From Acetobacteraceae bacterium (GTDB lineage: Bacteria > Pseudomonadota > Alphaproteobacteria > Acetobacterales > Acetobacteraceae), in NCBI GenBank assembly GCA_021732665.1, contig JAKFUL010000017.1:1-64000 (forward strand): a stretch of 64,000 nucleotides of DNA, in the 5' to 3' direction. This document shows, in pieces, positions 8,100 through 17,210 of the stretch. A program made the translations under genes and the position numbers. The notes beneath the pieces were generated by a model. That model was not told the DNA's origin. It saw nothing but the letters and a program-made list of their open reading frames with translations, and did not search any database. Positions within the stretch are counted from its first letter, which is position 1; each line of letters starts with the position of its first letter.

Positions 8100-9291
8100 C
8101 CCCGAACCCGGCCTCCGCCGCCGCCAGCACCGCATCCATGTCCGCCCGGGTATGCGCGGCGTTGAGGAACATGTTGTGCCTGGGGTGCAGATAGGCGCCG
8201 TGTTCCAGCGCAGCCCGGCAAAACGTGCCGCCTTTTTCGAAGTTCGGGTCATCCTCGAACAGCCACAACGGCATCGCCACCGGCCCGGATTGCCGCAGCC
8301 CCACCCCATGCCGCTGCGCCAGCGCGGCCATGCCGGCGCGCAGATACAGCCCCAACTCCTCAAGCCTCTCCGGCAGTCCGATCCGGTCCATCTCGGAAAG
8401 CGTCGCCACCGCCGCCGCCATCGGCACCGCACCGCACCAGAAGCTGCCGGTGATGAAGATTTTCGCCGCCGCCTCGCGCAGTGAATCACGGCCCAGCACC
8501 GCCGCCAGCGGGTGGCCATTGGCGATGGCCTTGCTCCAGGCCGAGAGGTCGGGCTGCACCCCCAGCCGCTCCCAAGAACACCCGCGATGCAGCCGGAACC
8601 CCGCCCGAACGTCATCGATGATCAAGGCCGCCGCGGCACGGTCGCACAGCCGCCGCGCCGCCTGGGCGAAGGCCAGAGACGGCATCTCCTGATCGACCAC
8701 ATTGTCGTGCCGGAAGCCGGTGATGATCACCGCCGCCAAATCGCCCCCGGCCGCATCCACCGCCGCATCCAGGCTCGCCACGTCATTGTAGTCGAACCGC
8801 CCCTGGTTCGCCCGGTCCTCGGGCGTCGTGCCGGTGGCCACCGGCGTGCACCAGGGCAGGGCGCCGTGATAGGAGCCGCGCGCGATCAGCACCGTGCTGC
8901 GCCCCGTCGCCGCGCGGGCGATGGTGACGCAGGCGGTGGTGGCGTCCCCGCCATTCTTTTGCAGCATGGCCCAATCGGCATGCGCCACGCGTTCCACCAG
9001 CGCCTCGCAGAGTTCCACCATCACCGGCGCCGGCCCGTTCAGGCAGTCGCCCAGCGCGGCCTGCCTCGCCGCCGCCTCATCCACCACCGGGTTGTGGTGG
9101 CCGAGCACGATCGGCCCCCAGGAACACATCAAATCCACATAACGCCGCCCATCGGCATCCCAGACATGCCCGCCTTCGGCCCGGGAGAAAAACTGCGGAT
9201 ACCCCGCCGGCAGGCGCCGCGTGTCCAGATGCCCCCACATGCCCCCGGGCACCACGCGCGCCGCGCGGGAGCGCAGATCGGAATCGCTCAA
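8074..9291 (-). CDS. Class III aminotransferase (glutamate-1-semialdehyde aminomutase-like)
   Basis: PLP-dependent aminotransferase or aminomutase of the class III fold, 405 residues. Motifs: GGHVWDADGRRYVDLMCSWG, the cofactor-side QKNGGDATTACV, the PLP-aspartate IIDDVRAGFR and the Schiff-base lysine in SAWSKAIANGHPLAA. The start is taken as TTG 9291, whose TTGA overlaps the stop of the upstream binding-protein gene; it adds a typical N-terminus (RSRAARVVPGGMWGH). The active-site region resembles HemL relatives of unknown specificity rather than HemL itself. Coupling to an ABC binding protein suggests it acts on the imported compound. Confidence 0.85.
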   Translation of the reverse strand: MSDSDLRSRAARVVPGGMWGHLDTRRLPAGYPQFFSRAEGGHVWDADGRRYVDLMCSWGPIVLGHHNPVVDEAAARQAALGDCLNGPAPVMVELCEALVERVAHADWAMLQKNGGDATTACVTIARAATGRSTVLIARGSYHGALPWCTPVATGTTPEDRANQGRFDYNDVASLDAAVDAAGGDLAAVIITGFRHDNVVDQEMPSLAFAQAARRLCDRAAAALIIDDVRAGFRLHRGCSWERLGVQPDLSAWSKAIANGHPLAAVLGRDSLREAAAKIFITGSFWCGAVPMAAAVATLSEMDRIGLPERLEELGLYLRAGMAALAQRHGVGLRQSGPVAMPLWLFEDDPNFEKGGTFCRAALEHGAYLHPRHNMFLNAAHTRADMDAVLAAAEAGFGAIAARTTA

Positions 9292-10835
9292 ACCTCCACC
9301 TCCCAGAACATCGGATAGGCCGCCCTGGGCAAGTTCCGCAGCCGGTCCCGATACCCCGCGGGAATGGTGAACTGCCCCCACATCACGCTGGGCACATGCG
9401 CCACCGCCGCCGCCTGGATGCGCCCGGCCAGTTCGCGCCTGGTCGCCCCATCCCGCGCCGCGGCAAAGGCGTCGATCAGGCCGCGCATCTCCCGGTCGCA
9501 ATCCCAGCCCGGAAAATCCGCGCAGGTGTTGGCGACATAGAAATGCGTGAGCGGCGAGATCATGTCCGTGCCATTGGCGTAGACGGCGAACATGTTCCAG
9601 CCCTCGCGCCGGGCGCGGCGGGCCAGCAGCGTGCCCCAATCCATCACCTGTTCCTGCACCGCGAAACCGGCCTGCTGCATGCCCTGGATCATCACCTGCG
9701 CCGCCGTCTGGCTGATGCCGCCCTGTGTCGTCAGGAACTGGATGGTCTGGCCGCGATAGCCGCTCGCCGCCAGCATGGCCCGCGCCGATGCTGGATCAAA
9801 GCGCGCCGCTTCGGCGCCCTCGCGGCTGTCCAGTGGCGTGTCGCACATGAAGAAGCTGGGGCAGGGGGGGGCGCGGAACCGCTCGGGCACGCCGATCGCG
9901 GTCAGGATCGAGGCCTGGTCCAGGCATTTCCACAGCACGCGCCGCACCGCCGGGTCATCGAAGGGTGCGGCCGCATGGTTGATCCGGAAACTGCCCTGGA
10001 ACTGATGAATGCCGCCCAACCCCAGCAGCCGCACGCCGCGCGCACGTTCCAGCCGGGGGATCCAGTCGAAGGGCAGATATTGCATGTAGTCGAGTTCGCC
10101 CGCCATCAGCGCGGTGGCGCCCGTCGCCTGGTCGGGCATGGTGCGCCAGGTGACCTGGTCGATCCTCACGCGCCTGCCGCCGGCCAGGAAGCTCGCCGGC
10201 TCCTCGCGCGGCACATAATCGGCAAACCGCTCCAGCACCATGGACGCCCCCGGCCGCCAATCCGCCGCGCGGAACCGGAAGGGGCCGGAGCCCACGATCT
10301 CGCGGATCCGCTGCTCCACCGGCACCGCCGCCAGCCGCTCGGGCAGCATCACCGGCAAGGGCGCGTTGGGCTTGCCCAGGACGTCCAGCATGAGCGGAAA
10401 CGGCGTCCGCAGGGTCAGTCGGAAGCCGCGCGCCCCGGTCGCCACCAGCTCGGCCTTCGCCGCCCACAGCATCCGCCCCAGCGCGTCGCGCGGCGCCCAG
10501 CGCTCCAGGCTGGCGACGCAATCCTGCGCCGTGACCACCGCGCCATCATGCCAGCGCAAGCCGGCGCGGAGCCAAAAGTCCCAGCGCAGCCCGTCGGCCG
10601 AGGTCTCGTAACTCTCGACCATCTGCGGCCGGATCAGCCCCTCCGCATCCATCGCGAAGAGCGTGTCGAAGACATGCGTGGCGAAGGTCCGCGTGATGGC
10701 GGCGGTGGTGGCGTGCGGGTCGAGGATCACCACCTCGCTCTCCAGCGCCACGTTCAGCGCCCCGGCTGCCGCCGCGTGCCGCGCGATGAAGGGGAGGGCC
10801 ATCGCCCCCAGGGCCAGGCGCCTGTCGATCCGCAT
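9288..10835 (-). CDS. ABC transporter substrate-binding protein, family 5 (peptide/nickel type)
   Basis: 515-residue periplasmic solute-binding protein of the DppA/OppA class. It has a Tat-like or Sec signal (MRIDRRLALGAMALPF, cleaved after AAAAG), the ESEVVILDPHATTAA opening and the YETSADGLRWDFWLR segment typical of family 5. AAGGAG lies 8 bases before ATG 10835; a GTG two codons upstream is too close to it. No permease or ATPase genes lie beside it, so it is an orphan binding protein, coupled by a 4-base overlap to the downstream aminotransferase. Substrate unknown. Confidence 0.88.
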   Translation of the reverse strand: MRIDRRLALGAMALPFIARHAAAAGALNVALESEVVILDPHATTAAITRTFATHVFDTLFAMDAEGLIRPQMVESYETSADGLRWDFWLRAGLRWHDGAVVTAQDCVASLERWAPRDALGRMLWAAKAELVATGARGFRLTLRTPFPLMLDVLGKPNAPLPVMLPERLAAVPVEQRIREIVGSGPFRFRAADWRPGASMVLERFADYVPREEPASFLAGGRRVRIDQVTWRTMPDQATGATALMAGELDYMQYLPFDWIPRLERARGVRLLGLGGIHQFQGSFRINHAAAPFDDPAVRRVLWKCLDQASILTAIGVPERFRAPPCPSFFMCDTPLDSREGAEAARFDPASARAMLAASGYRGQTIQFLTTQGGISQTAAQVMIQGMQQAGFAVQEQVMDWGTLLARRARREGWNMFAVYANGTDMISPLTHFYVANTCADFPGWDCDREMRGLIDAFAAARDGATRRELAGRIQAAAVAHVPSVMWGQFTIPAGYRDRLRNLPRAAYPMFWEVEV

Positions 10836-10899
10836 GAACACGTCTCCTTCTGCCGGCAGAGGCTAGCCATGCCGGCCGGCGCCCGACAAGCTTGCTGGC

Positions 10900-13191
10900 A
10901 TGAACACCGAAGAGATTCGCGCCGCCGCGCAAGCCGCCCTGCCGCCGCTGGAGGGCGAGCTGCGCCTCCCCGGCCTCGCCGCCCCCGTCACGGTGATGCG
11001 CGACCCCGAGGGCATCGCGCATATCCGCGCCGAGACCCTGTCCGACGCCTGGTTCGCCCAGGGCTTCGTCCATGCCCAGGAGCGGCTGTTCCAGATGGAA
11101 CTCAACCGCAGGCGGGCGCTCGGCCGCAGCGCCGAATGGCTGGGTGCCAGCGCCTTCGCCGCCGACGCCCTGGCCCGCCGCCTGGGCGTGGAGGCCGCGA
11201 GCCGGCGCGATGCCGCCGCACTGGGCGCCGACGCCAAACTCATGATCGCCCGCTATGCCGAGGGGGTGAACGCCTTCATCGCCAGCTCAGCGCCGCTGGC
11301 CATCGAATACCGACTCCTCAACGCCACGCCGGAGCCCTGGGAGGGTTTTCACTGTATCGCCGTGATGCGCCGCCTGGGCCTCTTGATGGGCAGCGTCTGG
11401 TTCAAGCTCTGGCGCGCCGCGGCCCTTCCCGTCGCCGGTAAAGCCACCACCCTGCTGCGCTACGACGATGGCGGCATCGACAGGCTGATCCTGCCGCAGG
11501 GCAAGGATTCGCTGCGCTGGCGCGCCGGGCTGGAATTCCTCGCCCCCGCCGTCACCGCCCTGCTGGAAGCGGCCGAGGCGGACGCCACCGGCGGCGGCAG
11601 CAACAACTGGGCGGTGGGCGCGGCGCAATCGGCCACCGGCCGCCCATTCCTGGCCGGCGACCCGCACCGGCTGTTCGAGCTGCCGAACATGTATGCCCAG
11701 GGCCACCTCGCCTGCGATGCCTTCGACGTGGTCGGCCTGACCGTGCCGGGTGTGCCGGGCTTCCCGCATTTCGCCCATAACGGCCAGGTCGCCTGGTGCG
11801 TCACCCACACCTTCGCCGATATCCACGACGTCTATCTCGAACGCTTCGAGAACGGCCGCGTGCTGTTCCGTGACAGGTGGGAGGAGACGAGCCGGCGCAA
11901 CGAGGTCATCGCCATCCGCGGCGAGGCGCCGCGCTGCATCGAGGTGGTGACGACGCGCCACGGCCCGGTCATCGCCGGCGACCCTGCCTCGGGCCATGCG
12001 CTGGCCCTGAAATCGGTGCAATTCGCCGAGACCGACCTTTCCTTCGACTGCCTGCCTCGCCTGCTCAGGGCGAAGACCGTGGCCGATCTCTTCAACGCCA
12101 CCCGCGGCTGGGGGCTGATCGACCACAACCTGGTCGCCGCCGACACCCAGAACAACACGGGCTTCCTGCTGCGCGCCCGCGTCCCCCGCCGCGGCCGCGA
12201 CAATGGCTGGCTGCCGATGCCCGGCTGGACCGGCGAGTATGAATGGGAAGGCTGGATCCGCCACGACGACATGCCCAAGACCATCAATCCCGAGGGCGGC
12301 ATCATCGTCACCGCCAACAACCGCGTGGTGGCCGATGACCACCCCGACTACATTTGCACCGACTGCCACCCGCCCTACCGCGCCGCCCGCATCGCCGCCT
12401 TGCTGACCAAGGCCGCCGCACGCTCGCCCGAGGCCGCGCCCGCCATCCACGCCGACACCCTCTCCGCCCCCGCCGAAACCTTCCAGGCGGCGCTCGCCGC
12501 CATCGAGGTCGCCGGCCCCGGCGCCGCCGCGCGCGCCGAAATCCTGGCCTGGGACCGTCAGATGGCAAAGGAGGCGCTGGCGCCGAGCCGCTACATCGCC
12601 TTCCGCCTGGCCCTGACCCGCCGCTTCGCCGCAGCAAGCGGCCTGGGCGCGCTCTCGGGCCACCCCTGGCTGGCGCCCGCGCCCGGCGTGGCGCCGCTGA
12701 CCCAGCTCTGGTGGGCGCTGCCCGCCCTGTTGCGCGCCCAGGACACCTCCCTGCTGCGCGGCGCCGACTGGGACCAGCTGCTGGCCGAGGCGCTGGACGA
12801 GGCCGCGGCCGTTCCCGCCATCGCCTGGGGGGAATGGCACAAGCCGCGCTTCACCCACCCGCTCTCGGCACTCTTCCCCGCTGCCGCTGATGTGCTTGAC
12901 CCGCCGGCGCTGCCGATCGGCGGCGATGGCGACACGGTCTGGGCCAATGGGCTGGTGGCCCCGCTCGGGCCGCGCGCCACCTATGGGGCGCTGGCACGCT
13001 ACGCCTTCGATGTCGGCGCCTGGGAGAATTCGCGCTGGAGCGTCTTCCTCGGCTGCTCCGGCCACCCCGCCAGCCCGCATTACGCCAGCCAGCACGCGGG
13101 CTGGGCGGCCTGCGCCATGACGCCGATGCGCTACGACTGGGCCGCGATCGGCGCCTGCGCGGAAGCGGTGCAGGTGTTGAAGGGGGGGTAA
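10900..13191 (+). CDS. Penicillin acylase family amidase (Ntn hydrolase)
   Basis: 763-residue Ntn-hydrolase of the penicillin G acylase family; members cleave acyl amides such as acyl-homoserine lactones or beta-lactam side chains. The alpha part has PVTVMRDPEGIAHIRAET and FAQGFVHAQERLFQMELNRR. The auto-cleavage site is GGGSNNW with S234 as predicted nucleophile; the beta part starts there and contains GRPFLAGDPH. No clear signal peptide is seen, unlike periplasmic members, so a cytoplasmic location is possible. Monocistronic, divergent from the binding-protein gene. Confidence 0.9.
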   Translation: MNTEEIRAAAQAALPPLEGELRLPGLAAPVTVMRDPEGIAHIRAETLSDAWFAQGFVHAQERLFQMELNRRRALGRSAEWLGASAFAADALARRLGVEAASRRDAAALGADAKLMIARYAEGVNAFIASSAPLAIEYRLLNATPEPWEGFHCIAVMRRLGLLMGSVWFKLWRAAALPVAGKATTLLRYDDGGIDRLILPQGKDSLRWRAGLEFLAPAVTALLEAAEADATGGGSNNWAVGAAQSATGRPFLAGDPHRLFELPNMYAQGHLACDAFDVVGLTVPGVPGFPHFAHNGQVAWCVTHTFADIHDVYLERFENGRVLFRDRWEETSRRNEVIAIRGEAPRCIEVVTTRHGPVIAGDPASGHALALKSVQFAETDLSFDCLPRLLRAKTVADLFNATRGWGLIDHNLVAADTQNNTGFLLRARVPRRGRDNGWLPMPGWTGEYEWEGWIRHDDMPKTINPEGGIIVTANNRVVADDHPDYICTDCHPPYRAARIAALLTKAAARSPEAAPAIHADTLSAPAETFQAALAAIEVAGPGAAARAEILAWDRQMAKEALAPSRYIAFRLALTRRFAAASGLGALSGHPWLAPAPGVAPLTQLWWALPALLRAQDTSLLRGADWDQLLAEALDEAAAVPAIAWGEWHKPRFTHPLSALFPAAADVLDPPALPIGGDGDTVWANGLVAPLGPRATYGALARYAFDVGAWENSRWSVFLGCSGHPASPHYASQHAGWAACAMTPMRYDWAAIGACAEAVQVLKGG

Positions 13192-13326
13192 GCGTGGCTC
13201 CCAGGGCAGGCGGCGGCTTTCCCCGGGTGCCCCGCTCACCGCCCTTGCAGCGGCACCACCAGCGGACTGGACGATATCGCCGGGGCATCCATCACCTGCG
13301 GGCCTGCGTCGCCGGCCGCGCGGGCG

Positions 13327-14190
13327 TCAGCGCCCGCCGATCAACCGCCGCCGCAGCTTGCCCGATAGCCAGTCGATCGCCATCACCGTGATCACCATCA
13401 GGATGATGATGAAGGCCACCTCGTCCCAATGCCGGACGCGGATCCGCTCGGCGATCTGCAGCCCGATGCCGCCCGCCCCCACCACGCCCAGGATGGTGGC
13501 CGAGCGGGTGTTGCTCTCGAAGAAATACAGCGCGTGGCCGAGCATGATCGGCGCGACCTGCGGCAAGATGCCGAAGCGCATGACCAGGGTGGGTGAGCCG
13601 CCGGCGGCGGCGATGCCCTCGGCCTGTTTCTTTTCCGCGTTCTCGATCGCCTCGGCATAGAGTTTCGCCAGCACCGCGATATCGGCGGTGGCAATAGCCA
13701 GCACCCCGGCCAGCGGCCCCAGCCCCACCGCGCGCACATAGGCCAGCGCCCAGATCAGCTGATCCACCCCGCGCATGCCGTCGAACAGGCGCCGCAGCGA
13801 GAAGCGGAACAGCATGTTCGTCGCCACATTGCGCGCGCCGAGGAACCCCAGCGGGATGGCGATGGTCGCCGCGATGGCGGTGCCCAGGAACGCCATGGCC
13901 AGGCTCTCCGCCAGGCCCTGGAGGATTTCCACCCATTGTTCGCCCGGGGATGGCGGGATCATCAGGCGCACGATCACGCCCAGGCCGTTCAGCCCGTTCC
14001 ACATCCGCTGGGGCGAGACATCGAACCACCACAGCGTGCCGCCAAGCCAGGCCAGGAAAGCGGCGATGCCCACCCAGCGCCAGAGGCGCGCCTCACCCGT
14101 GGGCCCGAAAGCCGCGGGCATGCGCGCTCGCCAGGCGGCGACCTCGGCCGCACTCAGCAGATGCCCGCCTGGATTGATCGCGCCGCTCAC
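13327..14190 (-). CDS. phnE: Phosphonate-type ABC transporter permease (second)
   Basis: 287-residue inner-membrane permease of the PhnE family. After a cytoplasmic start the first membrane helix lies at about residues 40-58; the QLIWALAYVRAVGLGPLAGVLAI segment and the EAA-type loop (ENAEKKQAEGIAAAGGS) that contacts the ATPase are clear, followed by LRFEINxRSATILG-like ESNTRSATILGVVGAGGIG. It overlaps the upstream permease gene by 4 bases. Last gene of the phnC-phnD-phnD-phnE-phnE operon. Confidence 0.9.
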   Translation of the reverse strand: MSGAINPGGHLLSAAEVAAWRARMPAAFGPTGEARLWRWVGIAAFLAWLGGTLWWFDVSPQRMWNGLNGLGVIVRLMIPPSPGEQWVEILQGLAESLAMAFLGTAIAATIAIPLGFLGARNVATNMLFRFSLRRLFDGMRGVDQLIWALAYVRAVGLGPLAGVLAIATADIAVLAKLYAEAIENAEKKQAEGIAAAGGSPTLVMRFGILPQVAPIMLGHALYFFESNTRSATILGVVGAGGIGLQIAERIRVRHWDEVAFIIILMVITVMAIDWLSGKLRRRLIGGR

Positions 14191-15059
14191 GACACCGCCT
14201 CGATCACCCGCCGTCGCAGCTTTTCCGAGACCAGGTCGATGCAGACCACGGCCAGGATCACCAGCAGGATGATGGCGCTGATCTCCTCATAATAATTGAA
14301 GCTGATCACCTTGTAGAGCTCCTCGCCAATGCCGCCGGCGCCGACGAAGCCGATGACACTGGCCGAGCGCAAATTGATCTCGAAGCGCAGCATGGCGTAG
14401 CTCAGCAGATCGGGCAGGGCGGCCGGCAGCACGGCGTAGCGGCAGGCCTGAAACCAGGAGCCGCCCGAGGCGCGCACCCCGTCCCAGGGCCGCATCTCGA
14501 TATTCTCCATCGCATCGGCGAAGAGCTTTCCGAGTGCCCCCGCCGTGTGCAGGGCGATGGCCAAAATCCCGGCCAGGGCGCCCACGCCGAAGGCCCAGAC
14601 GAAGATCAGCGCGAAGACGATCTCGGGCACGGTGCGCGTGGCCTCCAGAAGCCGCCGGCAGGTGGCGTTCACCCAGGGCGGCAGGCCGAGATTCTTCGCC
14701 GCCGGAAAGGCCAGCAGCAGCGCCACCACAGCGCCCATCAGGGTGGCGAGTGCGGCCATCTGCGCCGTCTCGAACAGCAGCAGCCCCCAGGCATCCAGCC
14801 GATACATCCAGAAGGCCAGCGAGCCCTCGGTCTGGGTGCCGGCGAAGAGCTTGTCCCATTCCAGCGCGGGGGTGATGCGAACGAAATACTCGCCGATGCG
14901 CGGCAACCCCGCCAGCAGGCTGGAGGGGTAGAATTCGCTCACCCACCCGGCCGTCAGCAGGCAGGCCAGGAAGACCGCGAGGCCCAGCAGGGTGGTCTGG
15001 CGGCGCTGCCGGCGCAGCGAGAGGAAGGCGGCTTCCTGCTGGGCGATGGCCGCGCTCAT
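14187..15059 (-). CDS. phnE: Phosphonate-type ABC transporter permease (first)
   Basis: 290-residue PhnE-family permease. Hydrophobic segment at about residues 23-41, the FALIFVWAFGVGALAGILAI helix, the coupling loop ENIEMRPWDGVRASGGS and the family-typical LRFEINLRSASVIGFVG region. It overlaps the binding-protein gene upstream and the second permease downstream by 4 bases each, so the permease pair is translationally coupled and probably forms a heterodimer. Confidence 0.9.
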   Translation of the reverse strand: MSAAIAQQEAAFLSLRRQRRQTTLLGLAVFLACLLTAGWVSEFYPSSLLAGLPRIGEYFVRITPALEWDKLFAGTQTEGSLAFWMYRLDAWGLLLFETAQMAALATLMGAVVALLLAFPAAKNLGLPPWVNATCRRLLEATRTVPEIVFALIFVWAFGVGALAGILAIALHTAGALGKLFADAMENIEMRPWDGVRASGGSWFQACRYAVLPAALPDLLSYAMLRFEINLRSASVIGFVGAGGIGEELYKVISFNYYEEISAIILLVILAVVCIDLVSEKLRRRVIEAVS

Positions 15060-16066
15060 GAACGCCGCCGGCGCGCCGCAGCCTCTTCCCGCCGCATTTC
15101 GATGAAGATTTCGTAGTCGGCGTGCCGCGCCTCGCGGAAGCCCGCACCCGTGCCGCGCGCCACCTGCTCGAAGATGGCGGGGTGGGCGATGGGGAGTGCG
15201 AGGTAGAAGCGGGTCAGGTCGTCGCGGAATTCGCGCGGCAGGTCGGTGCGGATGGTCATCGGGCCGTTGAGGATGGGCTGGCTGGTCCAGATGATGCGGA
15301 TATCGGCCATCCGCAGCATGCCCTTCTCCACCATCGCGCGCAGGTTGCCGCGGGAATAGCCCTCCGACACCTCGCCGATGCCCGAGGCCCAGGTCATCGC
15401 CGCGTCGTATTGGCGCTGGAGCATGGCGACGACCGCCTGCTCATGCCCGCCGCCAAAGCCGGTGCGGCCGAAGAACTGGCCGGGCTCCACGCCCACGCCC
15501 TCGCGCCGGAGCTGGAAGCGCGGGATGAGGAAGCCCGAGGCGCTGTTCGGATCGGCCCAGGCCAGGCTGCGGCCGCGCATCTGCTCCAGGCTGGTGATGC
15601 CGCTATCGGCGCGGGTCACCATCACCGAGACGTAGGAGATGCTGCCATCGACCTGCTCGATGGTGAGGAAGGGTTCGACCCCGCCATTGGTGTCGAGCCA
15701 GGTGGCGGCATAGATGCTGGGGCCGAGCGCCGAAAAATCGATCTGCCGGGCCGAGAAGGCCTGCAGGATGCCGGCATAGTCGGAGGCGGCGAAGATCCGC
15801 ACCGGCACCTCGAACGTCGTCTCCAGCAGCCGGCGCAGCCCGTCGAAGCGGGCCAGCCGGTCGGCCTCGTTCTCGCCGCCCATCAGGCCCAGGCGGATGA
15901 CCGGCACCTGCTCGGCCCAGGCGCGGCGGCCGGGGGCTGGCATCGGGTGCGGGCCTTCGGCGGTGCGGCGCGGGCGCCATTCGCCCTGGGCGGCCGGGCC
16001 TTGGGCCTGCGCGGCGGATGCCATGGCAAGGGCGGCTGCGAGGGTGGCGCGGCGGGTGGTGAGCAT
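15056..16066 (-). CDS. phnD: Phosphonate-type ABC transporter substrate-binding protein, copy 2
   Basis: 336-residue PhnD-family periplasmic binding protein. Signal peptide MLTTRRATLAAALAMASAAQAQ; the ATG at 16066 is preferred over a GTG seven codons upstream because it starts the signal directly. Family motifs: RLGLMGGENEADRL, IFAASDYAGILQAFSARQID and SALGPSIYAATW, with a Ser/Tyr-rich ligand pocket. It is a paralogue of the upstream phnD (16166-17188), sharing the same closing basic run (RREEAAxRRRRS). The pocket segments differ (ALGPSIYAATW against SLGPSGYAGAW), so the two may bind different ligands. Confidence 0.88.
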   Translation of the reverse strand: MLTTRRATLAAALAMASAAQAQGPAAQGEWRPRRTAEGPHPMPAPGRRAWAEQVPVIRLGLMGGENEADRLARFDGLRRLLETTFEVPVRIFAASDYAGILQAFSARQIDFSALGPSIYAATWLDTNGGVEPFLTIEQVDGSISYVSVMVTRADSGITSLEQMRGRSLAWADPNSASGFLIPRFQLRREGVGVEPGQFFGRTGFGGGHEQAVVAMLQRQYDAAMTWASGIGEVSEGYSRGNLRAMVEKGMLRMADIRIIWTSQPILNGPMTIRTDLPREFRDDLTRFYLALPIAHPAIFEQVARGTGAGFREARHADYEIFIEMRREEAAARRRRS

Positions 16067-16100
16067 GTCTTTGGTCCGGCTGTCCACGGTGGGAGGTGCC

Positions 16101-16122
16101 GGGGCGGCTGGCTCGCCGCCCC
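16101..16122. other. Inverted repeat between the two phnD genes
   Basis: GGGGCGGC at 16101-16108 and GCCGCCCC at 16115-16122 form a perfect 8-bp stem with a 6-base loop in the 99-base gap between the tandem phnD genes. On the transcribed (minus) strand no U-run follows, so it looks more like an mRNA-stabilising or attenuating hairpin than a true terminator. Confidence 0.5.
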
Positions 16123-16165
16123 AGTCGAATGTTGATGATCGGCAGTGCCGCCTACGGCGTTGGCC

Positions 16166-17188
16166 TTACGAACGGCGACGCCGCTCGGCGGCTTCTTCGC
16201 GGCGCATGTCGACCAGGAAGCCGAACTGCTCATGCGTCACCGTGCGGTAGCCGGTGCCGCCGCCGCGCTCGATCTGCTGGTAGATCTGCGGATGGGTCAC
16301 GGGCAGCGCCAGGTGGAAGTTGGTGATGTCGTCCTTGAACGCCTGCGGCAATTCGCGGCGCACCGTCAGCGGGCCGTTGATGATCGGGTCCGACGTCCAG
16401 ATGATCCGCAGGTCGCGCATGTTCAGCATGCCCTTCTCGACCATGGCGCGCAGATTGCCGCGGGTATGACCCTCATTCACGTCGCCCTGGCCCGAGGTCC
16501 AGGTCACCGCGCCGTCAAACTGCCGTTGCAGCAGCGCCACGATCGCCTGCTCATGGCCGCCGCCGAAGCCGGTGCGGGAGAAGTACTGGCCGCTCTCGGG
16601 GTTGATGTTCTGCCGGCGCAGCGCGAAGCGCGGCACCAGGTAGCCCGAGGTGGAGTTGGCGTCGGCCCAGGCCAGGCTGCGGCCGCGCATGCCGGCCAGG
16701 TCGGTGATGCCGCTATCGGCGCGCACCACCATCACCGCGACATAGGAAATCGAGCCGTCGCGCTCCTCGGGCACCAGCATCGGCTCGACGCCGCCATTGG
16801 TGTCGATCCAGGCGCCGGCATAGCCCGAGGGCCCCAGGCTCGCCATTTCGATCTGCCGGGCCGAGAAGGCCTGCAACACGCCGGCATAGTCCGAGGCGGG
16901 GAAGAGCCGCACGGGGATGTCGAAATGCGACGCCAGCAGCGCCTGATAGGCGCCGAAGCGGCCCAGGCGGTCGGCCTCGTTCTCGCCACCCAGCAAGCCT
17001 ATGCGCAGCTGCGGCACCTGGGCGGCCCAGGCCTTGCGGCCGGCGGGCGGCATGGCGGTGGCGGCGTCGGCGGTGCGGCGCGCGCCGGGGGCGACCTGAA
17101 GCGCGGTGGGCGGCGTGATGGTCTGGGCGAAGGCGGGGGAGAGCGGCGCGGCGGCAAGGCCCGCGCCGAAAAGGCGACGTGAGAGCAT
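16166..17188 (-). CDS. phnD: Phosphonate-type ABC transporter substrate-binding protein, copy 1
   Basis: 340-residue PhnD-family binding protein with signal peptide MLSRRLFGAGLAAAPLSPAFAQ. An AGGAG sits 6-8 bases before ATG 17188. Family motifs: RIGLLGGENEADRL, LFPASDYAGVLQAFSARQIE, SLGPSGYAGAW and RSLAWADANSTSGYLVP. Placed between phnC and the second phnD; the whole set is a phosphonate/phosphite-type importer, but with no phosphonate-degrading gene in view the true ligand is unknown. Confidence 0.9.
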   Translation of the reverse strand: MLSRRLFGAGLAAAPLSPAFAQTITPPTALQVAPGARRTADAATAMPPAGRKAWAAQVPQLRIGLLGGENEADRLGRFGAYQALLASHFDIPVRLFPASDYAGVLQAFSARQIEMASLGPSGYAGAWIDTNGGVEPMLVPEERDGSISYVAVMVVRADSGITDLAGMRGRSLAWADANSTSGYLVPRFALRRQNINPESGQYFSRTGFGGGHEQAIVALLQRQFDGAVTWTSGQGDVNEGHTRGNLRAMVEKGMLNMRDLRIIWTSDPIINGPLTVRRELPQAFKDDITNFHLALPVTHPQIYQQIERGGGTGYRTVTHEQFGFLVDMRREEAAERRRRS

Positions 17189-17210
17189 GGGTGTTCTCCT
17201 GCTGGTTTGG

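Noticed and set aside
11287-13239. 650-codon open frame antisense to the penicillin acylase gene
   Set aside because: Sense strand has full family motifs; the antisense translation is Gly/Arg/Val-rich with none.
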